This document shows, one piece after another, positions 1 through 9,522 of a stretch of DNA of 64,000 nt. The stretch comes from Sandaracinus amylolyticus (GTDB taxonomy: Bacteria > Myxococcota_A > Polyangia > Polyangiales > Sandaracinaceae). The first letter of the stretch is position 1, and each line of letters opens with the position of its first letter. The stretch is from NCBI RefSeq assembly GCF_000737325.1, contig NZ_CP011125.1:7812001-7876000 (forward strand), in the 5' to 3' direction. The position numbers were made by a program, and so were the translations under genes. Below the pieces are notes generated by a model, which saw only the letters and a program-made list of their open reading frames with translations, was not told where the DNA came from and made no database searches.

Positions 1-2
1 CG

Positions 3-314
3 TTCGAGTCGATGGCCGTCATGATCGAGGCGGCGCACGCGGGCCTCGGTCTGATCATGGTGCCGACGTACGCCGGAGATCCCGACCCCGAGCTCGAGCG
101 CCTCGCGAAGCCGGACCTGCGGCACGTCGGCGACTTCTGGCTCCTCGGCCACCGCGACCTCCGCGACAACGCGCGACTCCGCGCGGCGCGCGAGGTGATC
201 ACGCGAGGGCTGCTGGAGCGCCTGCCACTGTTTCGCGGCGAGGGCGACGGGTGGTCCGAAAACGCGACGCTGCGTACCGAAGTTGCGCCGAGCGCGCGTC
301 GCGCACGGTCGTAG
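3..314 (+). CDS. LysR-family transcriptional regulator, C-terminal fragment (5' end outside window)
   Basis: The reading frame is open from the window edge, so only about the last 103 residues are present. They match the end of a LysR effector-binding domain: an Ala-rich helix followed by GLGLIMVP, a GDPDPEL segment, then a WLLGHRDLRDNARLRA stretch typical of the last strand and helix of these regulators. The DNA-binding helix-turn-helix must lie upstream. The target genes cannot be told from this fragment. The stop lies 10 bases before the methyltransferase start, so the two may be co-transcribed. Confidence 0.75.
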   Translation, partial: FESMAVMIEAAHAGLGLIMVPTYAGDPDPELERLAKPDLRHVGDFWLLGHRDLRDNARLRAAREVITRGLLERLPLFRGEGDGWSENATLRTEVAPSARRARS

Positions 315-324
315 AGTCGGCTCG

Positions 325-960
325 ATGACGACGACGAGCGCCGACGCGAAGTTCTGGGACGACATCGCCGAGAAGTACGCGGCCAAGCCGGTCGAGGACG
401 TGCCGGCGTTCGAGCGCAAGAAGGCGATCACGCGCGAGCACCTGCGGCCCGACTCGACGATCCTGGAGATCGGATGCGGCACCGGCTCGCTCGCGCTCGA
501 GATGTCGCGGCACGCCGGGCACGTGCACGCGATGGACATCTCGACGGAGATGATCCGGATCGCGAACCGGAAGAAGGAGACGCAACGCGTGACGAACGTC
601 TCCTTCCACGTGGGCACGCTGGACGGCGGCAGCCCGCTGGGCGCGGCGAAGGTCGACGGCGTCTGGGCCTACTCGATCCTGCACCTCGTGCAGGATCGGC
701 AGCGGACGTTGCGCACGCTGTTCGAGGCCCTCGAGCCGGGCGGCGTCTTCATCTCGTCCAACGTCTGCCTGGGTGACTCGTGGGTCCCCTACGGCGCCCT
801 CCTCGCCGTGATGCGGTGGCTCGGCAAGGCGCCGGCGGTGCGCATCTACGATCGCGCGACGATCGTGCGCGAGATGAAGGACGCGGGCTTCGTCGACGTG
901 GAGGAGAAGGACGTCGGCGCCGAGCGCACGGTGGCGTTCTTCGTGGCGCGGAAGCCGTGA
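325..960 (+). CDS. class I SAM-dependent methyltransferase
   Basis: A 211-residue Rossmann-fold methyltransferase. Motif I is ILEIGCGTG at residues 46-54 and the acidic residue that would bind the SAM ribose is D71 in HAMDIS. A WAYSILHL strand and an LEPGGVFISSN segment follow, as in methyltransferase 11/25-type domains. The substrate cannot be assigned. I chose the ATG at 325 because the frame continues upstream for only 14 Arg-rich residues that overlap the LysR end. The gene probably follows the LysR gene on one transcript and converges with the epimerase gene. Confidence 0.8.
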   Translation: MTTTSADAKFWDDIAEKYAAKPVEDVPAFERKKAITREHLRPDSTILEIGCGTGSLALEMSRHAGHVHAMDISTEMIRIANRKKETQRVTNVSFHVGTLDGGSPLGAAKVDGVWAYSILHLVQDRQRTLRTLFEALEPGGVFISSNVCLGDSWVPYGALLAVMRWLGKAPAVRIYDRATIVREMKDAGFVDVEEKDVGAERTVAFFVARKP

Positions 961-967
961 CGGAGCG

Positions 968-1957
968 TCACGACATCCCGCGCGCGCGCATCCACTCGAT
1001 GCCCGCGCGGATGCCTTCGTCGGCGGGGCCGGGCGCGTAGCCGAGCTCGCGCGCGGCCTTCGCGTGCGAGAAGCGGAACCCCGGGCAGTACGCCCAGCGC
1101 ACCGACATCGAGTCGATCGCGGTGGGGACGCCGACGCGATGCGCGACGTCGCCGAGCCAGCCGAACGCGGTCGCGAGCGCGCGCGGCACGACGAAGCGCG
1201 GCGCGCGGTAGCCGCCGATGCGCGCGATGCGCGTGAAGAGCTCGTGGTACGTGACGTTCTCGCCGCCGAGGATGTAGCGCTCGCCGGTGCGGCCCTTCTC
1301 GGCGCAGAGCAGCAAGCCGCGCGCGACGTCGCGCACGTCGACGACGTTGTTGGTGCCGGGCGTGCCACCGGGGATGCGCCCCTTCGCGAGCTCGACCGCG
1401 AGCCGCCCGGTGCTCGGCTTCACGTCGTAGGGGCCCCACATGAGCGTCGGGCACGCGATGACCGCGTCGATCTCGCCGGCGCGCACCGCGGCCTCGACGA
1501 GATCCTGCGCGGCGCGCTTGGTCTCGGCGTAGCCATCGAGCATGTGGTGCTCGGCGAGGTTGAACGCGTCGTCCTCGGTCGCGTCGCGCGTTCCGTCGCT
1601 CACGCCGATCGCGGCGACGGTCGAGACGTGCACGAGGCGACGCACCTTCGCGCGACGGCACGCGTCGATCACGTGACGGGTGCCGGCGACGTTGGTCGCG
1701 CGCATCACGTCGTCCGCGTCCTTGCCGGTCACGACGATCGCGGCGCAGTGGATCACGATCTCGGCGCCCGCGAACGCGCGGGCGAGATCGTCCTCCGACG
1801 CGAGGTCGGCGTCGGCCCAGCGGATCGGGAGGTGCGCGAGGTGCTCGACGCGGCTGCCCGCGCGTTTGGTGCAGACGACGTCGTGCCCCGCCGCGATCGC
1901 GACGTCCGCGAGGTTGCCGCCCACGAGCCCGCTCGCGCCGGTGATGGCGATGCGCAT
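968..1957 (-). CDS. NAD-dependent epimerase/dehydratase (extended SDR)
   Basis: A 329-residue extended short-chain dehydrogenase. The N-terminal nucleotide-binding motif is TGASGLVG (residues 6-13), and the active-site pair is Y143 and K147 in GYAETK. It resembles dihydroflavonol-4-reductase/HpnA-like enzymes acting on sugar, sterol or flavonoid-type ketones; the substrate is unknown. I chose the ATG at 1957, which begins MRIAITG; the frame runs 14 Arg-rich residues further. Its promoter would lie in 1958-2089, shared divergently with the PhoX-like gene. Confidence 0.8.
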   Translation of the reverse strand: MRIAITGASGLVGGNLADVAIAAGHDVVCTKRAGSRVEHLAHLPIRWADADLASEDDLARAFAGAEIVIHCAAIVVTGKDADDVMRATNVAGTRHVIDACRRAKVRRLVHVSTVAAIGVSDGTRDATEDDAFNLAEHHMLDGYAETKRAAQDLVEAAVRAGEIDAVIACPTLMWGPYDVKPSTGRLAVELAKGRIPGGTPGTNNVVDVRDVARGLLLCAEKGRTGERYILGGENVTYHELFTRIARIGGYRAPRFVVPRALATAFGWLGDVAHRVGVPTAIDSMSVRWAYCPGFRFSHAKAARELGYAPGPADEGIRAGIEWMRARGMS

Positions 1958-2089
1958 GGCGCGCGAGCGTGGACCGAGCGCGCGCGACCTGCACGTCACG
2001 CACCCGACCGCGCTTCGCTACACGTCGCCTCCGCGCGCGCCACGTGCGCCGCGCATCGTCCGCCGCGTCGCAAGACTGGGAGGCAACGG

Positions 2090-4390
2090 ATGCGCAGACA
2101 TTGGATGCGAGCGGCGTGTGCGCTCGCGCTGAGCGGCATGCTCGCGACGACGGGCTGCACGGGCGAGCAAGGCCCGCCGGGCGCCGACGGCATGGACGGG
2201 ACCGACGGCCAGGACGGCATGGACGGTGACGACGGCACCGACGGCACCGACGGCGACGACGGCGCCGACGGAGACGACGGTGAGGACGGCACCGACGGTG
2301 AAGATGGCGAAGACGGGGTCGGCTTCGACGACTCGAGCGACATCCCGACGTTCGTGACCGAGCTCGTGGATCAGGTCGCGGCGGGCACGCTGCCCGAGGG
2401 CACGGTGTTCCCGCTCGACGCGCGCGCGACCGACAGCATGCGCGCGGTCGAGGGCCTGAAGCACGAGACGCTCGTGACGTGGCTCGAGCCGATCACGTTC
2501 CGCAGCGGCAACGACGATCCGCACTTCGGCGCGAACGCCGACTACATCGCGTACTTCGGCGACGGCTGGGACACGACCGCGGGCGACGCGCCGCAGTGGA
2601 ACGGCAGCGGCACGAGCGGCTGGCTCTGGGTCAACCACGAGTACGTGTCGAACGACGGCCCGACGCCGACGACGCCGCCGAGCGGGCAGTACCTCACGCT
2701 CGCGAGCTGGATGCGCGGCCGCGGTCTGCTCGCGAACGATCCGCTCTCGAGCACCTGGGAGCAGTCGTCGATCGACGCGATCATCACCCAGACGCGCCGC
2801 CAGCTCGGCGGCAGCTGGGTGCACATCGTGCGCGATCCCGCGAGCGGCACCTGGAGCGTCGATCGCAACGCAGCGAACCGCCGCTTCGACGCGACGAGCG
2901 CGACGCTGTCGCGCGTGACCGGCATGGCGGTGAGCGCCGACACGCGCGACGACGGCACCGCGCTGCCGGCGGGCGTCGTCGCGGGCACGCTCGCGAACTG
3001 CTCGGGCGGCCAGACGCCGTGGGGCACCGTGATCACCGCGGAGGAGAACGCGCAGGACTACTACGGCGATGCCGAGGCGTGCTGGAGCGGTCAGCGCTTC
3101 ACCGCGGGTCCGTGCGCGCCGGGCGGCGACGTGGCGATCGTCACTGCGCCGAGCACCTCGTCGGGCTTCGGCCGGCACTCGTCGCCGGGCGCGCGCCATC
3201 CGCGCGACGTCTACGGGTTCCTCACCGAGATCGATCCGAGCGCCGCGCCCGACGAGTGGTACGGCCGCAACACCGAGGGCGTCGGTCACCGCAAGCTCGG
3301 CGCGATGGGCCGCGCGCACTGGGAGAACGCGACGTTCGCGACCGACGAGGACTGGCAGCTGATCGAGGGTCAGCCGGTCGTCGTGTACGCCGCCGACGAT
3401 CGCCAGAGCGGCCACATCTATCGCTTCGTGAGCGCGCAGCCGTACACCGCGGGCATGACGCGCGCGCAGATCCGCGCGCTGCTCGATCAGGGCACGCTCC
3501 ACGTCGCGCACTTCGCCGACATGGCGCAGAACGGGTACGAGCTGCGCAGCGGCGCGTCGAGCGAGACGATGCGCGGCGCCGGCACCTGGATCGAGCTCTC
3601 GCTCACCAGCACCGACCTCGCGCCGAACGGCGCGGCGCTGGGCGATGCGACGATGACGGTCGGCGCCGCGCTCGCGAGCGCGACGTGGAACGGCATCGGC
3701 CGCTTCGCGACCGACGACGCGGTGCGCCGCGCGCTCTTCACCGCGAGCCAGAAGATCGGCGTGCGCGAGCTGAACCGCCCCGAGGACGTCGAGTGGAACC
3801 CGCGTGACCCGAGCGGCACGCCGCGGCTGTACGTCGCGTTCACCAACCAGACCGGCCAGCGCGCGCTGATGGACGACGGCTCGCTCGCGCCCACCGACGC
3901 CACCGCATACGCGACGGCGGCGTACCGCCCGAACGACACCGCGGGCTCGATCTTCGCGATCGAAGAGGGCACGCCCGCGACGCCCGCGACGAGCGACTCG
4001 TTCACGTTCTGGATCGTCGCGCGCGGCAACACCGCGAACGGCGCGTACGACTTCGGCAGCCCCGACAACCTGATGATCGACGGCTACGGCCACGTGTGGT
4101 TCGGCACCGACGGCACCTTCGGGCGCAGCGGGCACGCCGACGCGGTCTACTACCTCGATCTCGATCCCGCGCACCGCACGACGCCGACCGCGACGTACGG
4201 CCGTCCGTTCCGCGTGATCGCGGTGCCGAGCGACGCCGAGGCCACCGGGCCGACGCTCTCGAGCGACATGCGCACGTTCTTCGTCGCGGTGCAGCACCCG
4301 GGCGAGAGCGTGTGGAGCACCTGGCCCGCGACCGACCTCTACGCGCGCCCGCGCTCCGGCGTGGTCGCGATCTCGCGGCGCGCGCGCTGA
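2090..4390 (+). CDS. PhoX-like (DUF839) phosphatase family lipoprotein with collagen-like spacer
   Basis: A 766-residue predicted lipoprotein. A hydrophobic signal ends at C23 with an atypical box (TTGC). Residues 25-76 are an uninterrupted run of Gly-X-Y triplets, most of them Gly-X-Asp. The rest matches the PhoX/DUF839 family: GWLWVNHEYVS, TPWGTVITAEENAQD, a GFGRHSSPGARHPRDVYGF segment, NRPEDVEWNP, SPDNLMIDGYGHVWFGTDG and ATGPTLSSDM. Known PhoX enzymes are calcium/iron phosphomonoesterases exported by Tat; no twin-Arg motif is evident, so Sec/lipoprotein export is inferred. The acidic spacer could bind divalent cations. The ATG at 2090 follows an AGGCAACGG segment. Confidence 0.8.
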   Translation: MRRHWMRAACALALSGMLATTGCTGEQGPPGADGMDGTDGQDGMDGDDGTDGTDGDDGADGDDGEDGTDGEDGEDGVGFDDSSDIPTFVTELVDQVAAGTLPEGTVFPLDARATDSMRAVEGLKHETLVTWLEPITFRSGNDDPHFGANADYIAYFGDGWDTTAGDAPQWNGSGTSGWLWVNHEYVSNDGPTPTTPPSGQYLTLASWMRGRGLLANDPLSSTWEQSSIDAIITQTRRQLGGSWVHIVRDPASGTWSVDRNAANRRFDATSATLSRVTGMAVSADTRDDGTALPAGVVAGTLANCSGGQTPWGTVITAEENAQDYYGDAEACWSGQRFTAGPCAPGGDVAIVTAPSTSSGFGRHSSPGARHPRDVYGFLTEIDPSAAPDEWYGRNTEGVGHRKLGAMGRAHWENATFATDEDWQLIEGQPVVVYAADDRQSGHIYRFVSAQPYTAGMTRAQIRALLDQGTLHVAHFADMAQNGYELRSGASSETMRGAGTWIELSLTSTDLAPNGAALGDATMTVGAALASATWNGIGRFATDDAVRRALFTASQKIGVRELNRPEDVEWNPRDPSGTPRLYVAFTNQTGQRALMDDGSLAPTDATAYATAAYRPNDTAGSIFAIEEGTPATPATSDSFTFWIVARGNTANGAYDFGSPDNLMIDGYGHVWFGTDGTFGRSGHADAVYYLDLDPAHRTTPTATYGRPFRVIAVPSDAEATGPTLSSDMRTFFVAVQHPGESVWSTWPATDLYARPRSGVVAISRRAR

Positions 4391-4416
4391 TCGATCGGAA
4401 GAATCGACCACGGAGA

Positions 4417-4470
4417 CCGCAGAGGGCCACGGAGAGATTCATCTCTTCTGGACTCTGCGGCCCTCTGCGG
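4417..4470 (+). terminator. Hairpin after the PhoX-like gene
   Basis: Bases 4417-4428 (CCGCAGAGGGCC) and 4459-4470 (GGCCCTCTGCGG) are perfect 12-bp inverted repeats around a 30-base centre, which itself contains AGAGA/TCTCT arms. No T-run follows. It lies between two co-oriented genes, so a terminator or processing element is plausible. CCACGGAGA also occurs twice in direct orientation just upstream and inside it. Confidence 0.45.
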
Positions 4471-4498
4471 CTCAATCCTCCTCGCCGACGGTCTCGCG

Positions 4499-6085
<1,587 letters not shown>

Positions 6086-6127
6086 CCTCGCCAACACGCG
6101 CGCGCGCTCGTATCCTCGCGCGCCGCG

Positions 6128-7714
6128 ATGGTCATCCGGGGGAACGGCGCGAGCTCGGGCGACGACGAGAGCCGCGCGTTCTACCAGGCGCGGCTCGCGC
6201 TGTTCGCGCGCGTCCTCGCGATCCTCGGGCTCGGCTTCCTCGTGCTGGTGCTCGTCGCCGAGGCGACGGTCGCGGGCATGGACGAGCTCTTCGCCGAGGT
6301 GTCCACGCGCTTCCGCGTGCTCCACGTCGCGCTGATCGCGCTCTACACGGGCATCTGGATCTTCACGCGCACCGGGCCGCGCTCGCGGCGCGTGCTCGAG
6401 GCGATCGACGTCGGCGGCAACCTGCTCGCGTACGCGATGGTGGCCCTGACGGTCTCGCGCCCGCACGTCGGGCTCGAGCGCACGATGGCGCTGCTGCTCA
6501 CCGAGCTCCTCATGACGCGCGCGGTCCTCGTGCCCTCGGCGGCCTCGCGCAGCGCCGCGCTCGGCGTGATCGCGATCGCGATCTCCGTGATCACCACGTG
6601 GGCCGTCTACGCGACGAGCGGTCCCTTCGACGCGCGCGCCTGGGCCGCGATGATCGACGCGTTCGGGTGGCCTGCGTTCTCCACCGTCGTCGCGACCGTC
6701 GCGTCGCACACGATCTACGGTCTGCGCGCCGAGGTGCGCCAAGCGCGACGCCTCGGCCAGTACGTGCTCGAGGCCAAGCTCGGCGAGGGCGGCATGGGCG
6801 TCGTCTACCGCGCGCAGCACGCGCTGCTCCGCCGCCCCACCGCGATCAAGCTGCTCCCGCCGGAGCGCGTCGGCGCGGAGATGCTCGCGCGCTTCGAGCG
6901 CGAGGTCCGCCAGACAGCGCGCCTCACGCACCCCAACACGGTCCAGATCTACGACTACGGCCGCACGCCCGACGGCATCTTCTACTACGCGATGGAGTAC
7001 CTGCCGGGCTGCGACCTCGAGCTCGTCGTGAACGAGACCGGCGCGATGCCGCCCGCGCGCGTCGTGCACGTCGTCGCGCAGATCGCGTCGGCGCTCGCCG
7101 AGGCGCACGAGCTCGGCCTCGTGCACCGCGACGTGAAGCCCGCGAACGTGATCCTCACCACGCGCGCCGGCGAGCACGACGTCGCGAAGGTCGTCGACTT
7201 CGGCCTCGTGAAGGACCTCGCGCGCGATCCCGCGGGCTCGATGACCCACGACGCGACGATCCGCGGCACGCCGCTCTACCTCGCGCCCGAGACGATCGGC
7301 ACCGGCGACGTCGCGCCCGCGTCGGACCTCTACTCGCTCGGCGCGCTCGCGTACTTCCTGCTCACCGGCACTCACGTCTTCCGCGGCCACAACGTCGTCG
7401 AGATCTGCGCGCACCACCTCCACACGCCGCCCGAGCCGCCGAGCGCGCGCCTCGGCGCCGCGCTGCCGGAGGGGCTCGACGCGCTCGTGCTCCAGTGCCT
7501 CGCGAAGAAGCCCGGCGAGCGCCCCGCGAGCGCACGCGCGCTGCGCGCGTCGCTGCGCGCCTTGCGCATCGAGCCGTGGTCCGACGAGGACGCCGCGCGC
7601 TTCTGGACCGAGCACGGCCCGGCGCTCGAGGACGCCCGCGCTCACCGCGCGCAGCACGCCCCGCCGAGCAGCCGCGATCGCAGCGTCGCGATCGACCTCG
7701 ACCGCCGCACCTGA
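6128..7714 (+). CDS. Ser/Thr protein kinase with N-terminal membrane domain
   Basis: A 528-residue Hanks-type kinase with reversed layout: residues 1-200 hold about five hydrophobic segments (near 25-45, 62-80, 95-110, 118-137, 142-163, then 182-197), and the kinase domain occupies 210-490. All core motifs are intact: GEGGMGVVY (219-227), K241, HRDVKPAN (333-340), DFG from D357, and the APE motif LAPETI. It should autophosphorylate and phosphorylate cytoplasmic targets under control of the membrane part, which has no recognised sensor fold. The Arg/Asp-rich tail carries no second domain. The ATG at 6128 gives a short polar N-terminus. Confidence 0.88.
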   Translation: MVIRGNGASSGDDESRAFYQARLALFARVLAILGLGFLVLVLVAEATVAGMDELFAEVSTRFRVLHVALIALYTGIWIFTRTGPRSRRVLEAIDVGGNLLAYAMVALTVSRPHVGLERTMALLLTELLMTRAVLVPSAASRSAALGVIAIAISVITTWAVYATSGPFDARAWAAMIDAFGWPAFSTVVATVASHTIYGLRAEVRQARRLGQYVLEAKLGEGGMGVVYRAQHALLRRPTAIKLLPPERVGAEMLARFEREVRQTARLTHPNTVQIYDYGRTPDGIFYYAMEYLPGCDLELVVNETGAMPPARVVHVVAQIASALAEAHELGLVHRDVKPANVILTTRAGEHDVAKVVDFGLVKDLARDPAGSMTHDATIRGTPLYLAPETIGTGDVAPASDLYSLGALAYFLLTGTHVFRGHNVVEICAHHLHTPPEPPSARLGAALPEGLDALVLQCLAKKPGERPASARALRASLRALRIEPWSDEDAARFWTEHGPALEDARAHRAQHAPPSSRDRSVAIDLDRRT

Positions 7715-7761
7715 GCCCCACCCCTCGACGCAGGCCCCATCGGCGGCGATATTCCCGCGCC

Positions 7762-9522
7762 ATGGCGCCGCTCCGGTCCGTTCCACGCGCATTTCCTCGG
7801 GAAATCGCGCGCGGACAAATGACGCTCGTCGTCGCGCTCGCGCTCGCGCTGCTCTCCGGGTGCGGCGGCGGCCTCCGCCGGTTCCCCCTCGCCGAGCCGA
7901 TGTGGCTGGATCGCGACCGTCGTCCATTCACGCCACAGCCGCCCGAGTGGTACTCGCCGTACGTCTGGGACGGCGCCGACAACAGCGTCTTCCGCCCGCT
8001 CGCCGACGTCTGGCGCTTCGAGCTCGATCGCGAGGCGGTGAACGTCAACGCGATGGACGAGGTGCCGGACTCGAGCTGGTACACCAATCGCCTCTCGCGC
8101 GGGCCGCTCTCCCCGATCCAGATCGCCTACGGCCCGTGCGCCGACGTCGACCCCGCGATCCCCGGCGTCGACGACGACGTCCCCGGCCCGCTCACGATCG
8201 TGCGCGGCAAGCCCGACGGCTCGAACCCCGGCTTCTTCGTGCGCGACGCGAACGGGCAGATGTACCTGATGAAGCCCGACGGCGATCTCCAGGCCGAGCG
8301 GCCCTCCGCGAGCGACGCGATCGCCGCGTCCGTCTACTGGTCCGCCGGCTTCTTCGCGCCCTGCAACCGCGTCGTGTTCGTGCGGCGCGAGGACCTCGTG
8401 CTCGATCCCGGGGCCGAGGTGCGGCGCACCGACGGACGTCGCGGTCCGCTCGCGCAGCAGACCGTCGACGAGATCCTCGACAAGGCGGTCGAGCTCCCCG
8501 ACGGACGCCTGCGCTTCAGCCTCTCGCAGTTCATCGACGGCGAGCCGATCGCGCCCTGGACCTACGAGGGCACCTGGCCGCACGACCCGAACGACGTGAT
8601 CCCCCACGAGCACCGCCGCGAGGTGCGCGGCATGTACGTGCTCTCGTCGTGGCTCAGCCACATCGACTCCCGCCAGGAGAACACGATGTCGGCGTGGATC
8701 GAGGTCGAGGGCGATCGCGGCTACGTGCGCCACTACATGATCGACTTCAGCGACACGCTGGGGATCCTCTTCACGTGGGACGCGCTCGCGCGGCGCTTCG
8801 GGCACTCGGGCTACTTCGACGTGCAGCACCTGACCGAGGACTTCCTCACGCTCGGTCTGCTCGATCGCCCGTGGCACCACGCGCAGTACGGCGCGGCCGG
8901 CAACATCCTCGGCTACTACGATCTCGAGCGCTACGAGCCCGATCAGTGGCGCCCCGGCTACGGCAATCCCGCGTACGAGCGCATGACCGAGCACGACGCG
9001 GCGTGGATGACGCGCATCGTCGCGCGCATCGGCGACGAGCACCTGCGCGCGCTGATCGATCGCGGTCGCTGGTCGAGCCTCACGGTGCGCGACGAGGTGT
9101 TCCGCATCGTGCGCGGCCGTCGTGATCGTGTGCTCGAGCGCTGGCTCACGCGCCTCTCGCCGCTGACCCAGCCGGTGCCCGAGCAGGACGGCGCGCGCGT
9201 GTGCGTGGAGGACCTCGCGCTCACGTCGGGGCTGCGCGATCCCGACACCCGCGTGTATCTCGCGCGCGGGTTCGCGGGCGACGACTACGAGCCGCGCGCC
9301 GTCGCGCTCGAGACGCGCGCCGAGGGCCGCGTGTGCGTCGAGATGCCGCGCGTCGCGGGCGCGAGCCACGACCACCCCGGCTACGTCATCGCGGAGATCG
9401 TCGCGCGCAGCGAGGGCCGCGAGACCACCGGCCCGCTCCGCCTCCACGCCTACGATCTCGGCGACGAAGTGCGCATCGTCGGGCTCGAGCGCCTCCACGG
9501 CGTCGAGGAGCCGCGCCGATGA
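7762..9522 (+). CDS. conserved lipoprotein with kinase-like landmarks, paired with outer-membrane barrel
   Basis: A 586-residue predicted lipoprotein: a basic N-terminus, hydrophobic segment and LSGC box with lipid Cys C34. A shorter start at 7819 would also give a signal but without basic residues. No named domain is recognised, but landmarks in the order of an atypical kinase fold are visible: a Lys in YLMKPDGD (K171), a helix in SASDAIAASVYWSAGF, HIDSRQEN (H300, D302, N307) and MIDFSD (D328). I infer a kinase-like or pseudokinase fold; catalysis is unproven and an envelope location would be odd for ATP use. The stop overlaps the next gene's ATG (ATGA), implying coupling. Confidence 0.65.
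   Translation: MAPLRSVPRAFPREIARGQMTLVVALALALLSGCGGGLRRFPLAEPMWLDRDRRPFTPQPPEWYSPYVWDGADNSVFRPLADVWRFELDREAVNVNAMDEVPDSSWYTNRLSRGPLSPIQIAYGPCADVDPAIPGVDDDVPGPLTIVRGKPDGSNPGFFVRDANGQMYLMKPDGDLQAERPSASDAIAASVYWSAGFFAPCNRVVFVRREDLVLDPGAEVRRTDGRRGPLAQQTVDEILDKAVELPDGRLRFSLSQFIDGEPIAPWTYEGTWPHDPNDVIPHEHRREVRGMYVLSSWLSHIDSRQENTMSAWIEVEGDRGYVRHYMIDFSDTLGILFTWDALARRFGHSGYFDVQHLTEDFLTLGLLDRPWHHAQYGAAGNILGYYDLERYEPDQWRPGYGNPAYERMTEHDAAWMTRIVARIGDEHLRALIDRGRWSSLTVRDEVFRIVRGRRDRVLERWLTRLSPLTQPVPEQDGARVCVEDLALTSGLRDPDTRVYLARGFAGDDYEPRAVALETRAEGRVCVEMPRVAGASHDHPGYVIAEIVARSEGRETTGPLRLHAYDLGDEVRIVGLERLHGVEEPRR

Noticed and set aside
283-324. Upstream start of the methyltransferase
   Set aside because: The first 14 residues are Arg-rich and overlap the LysR end; ATG 325 begins the family-like sequence.
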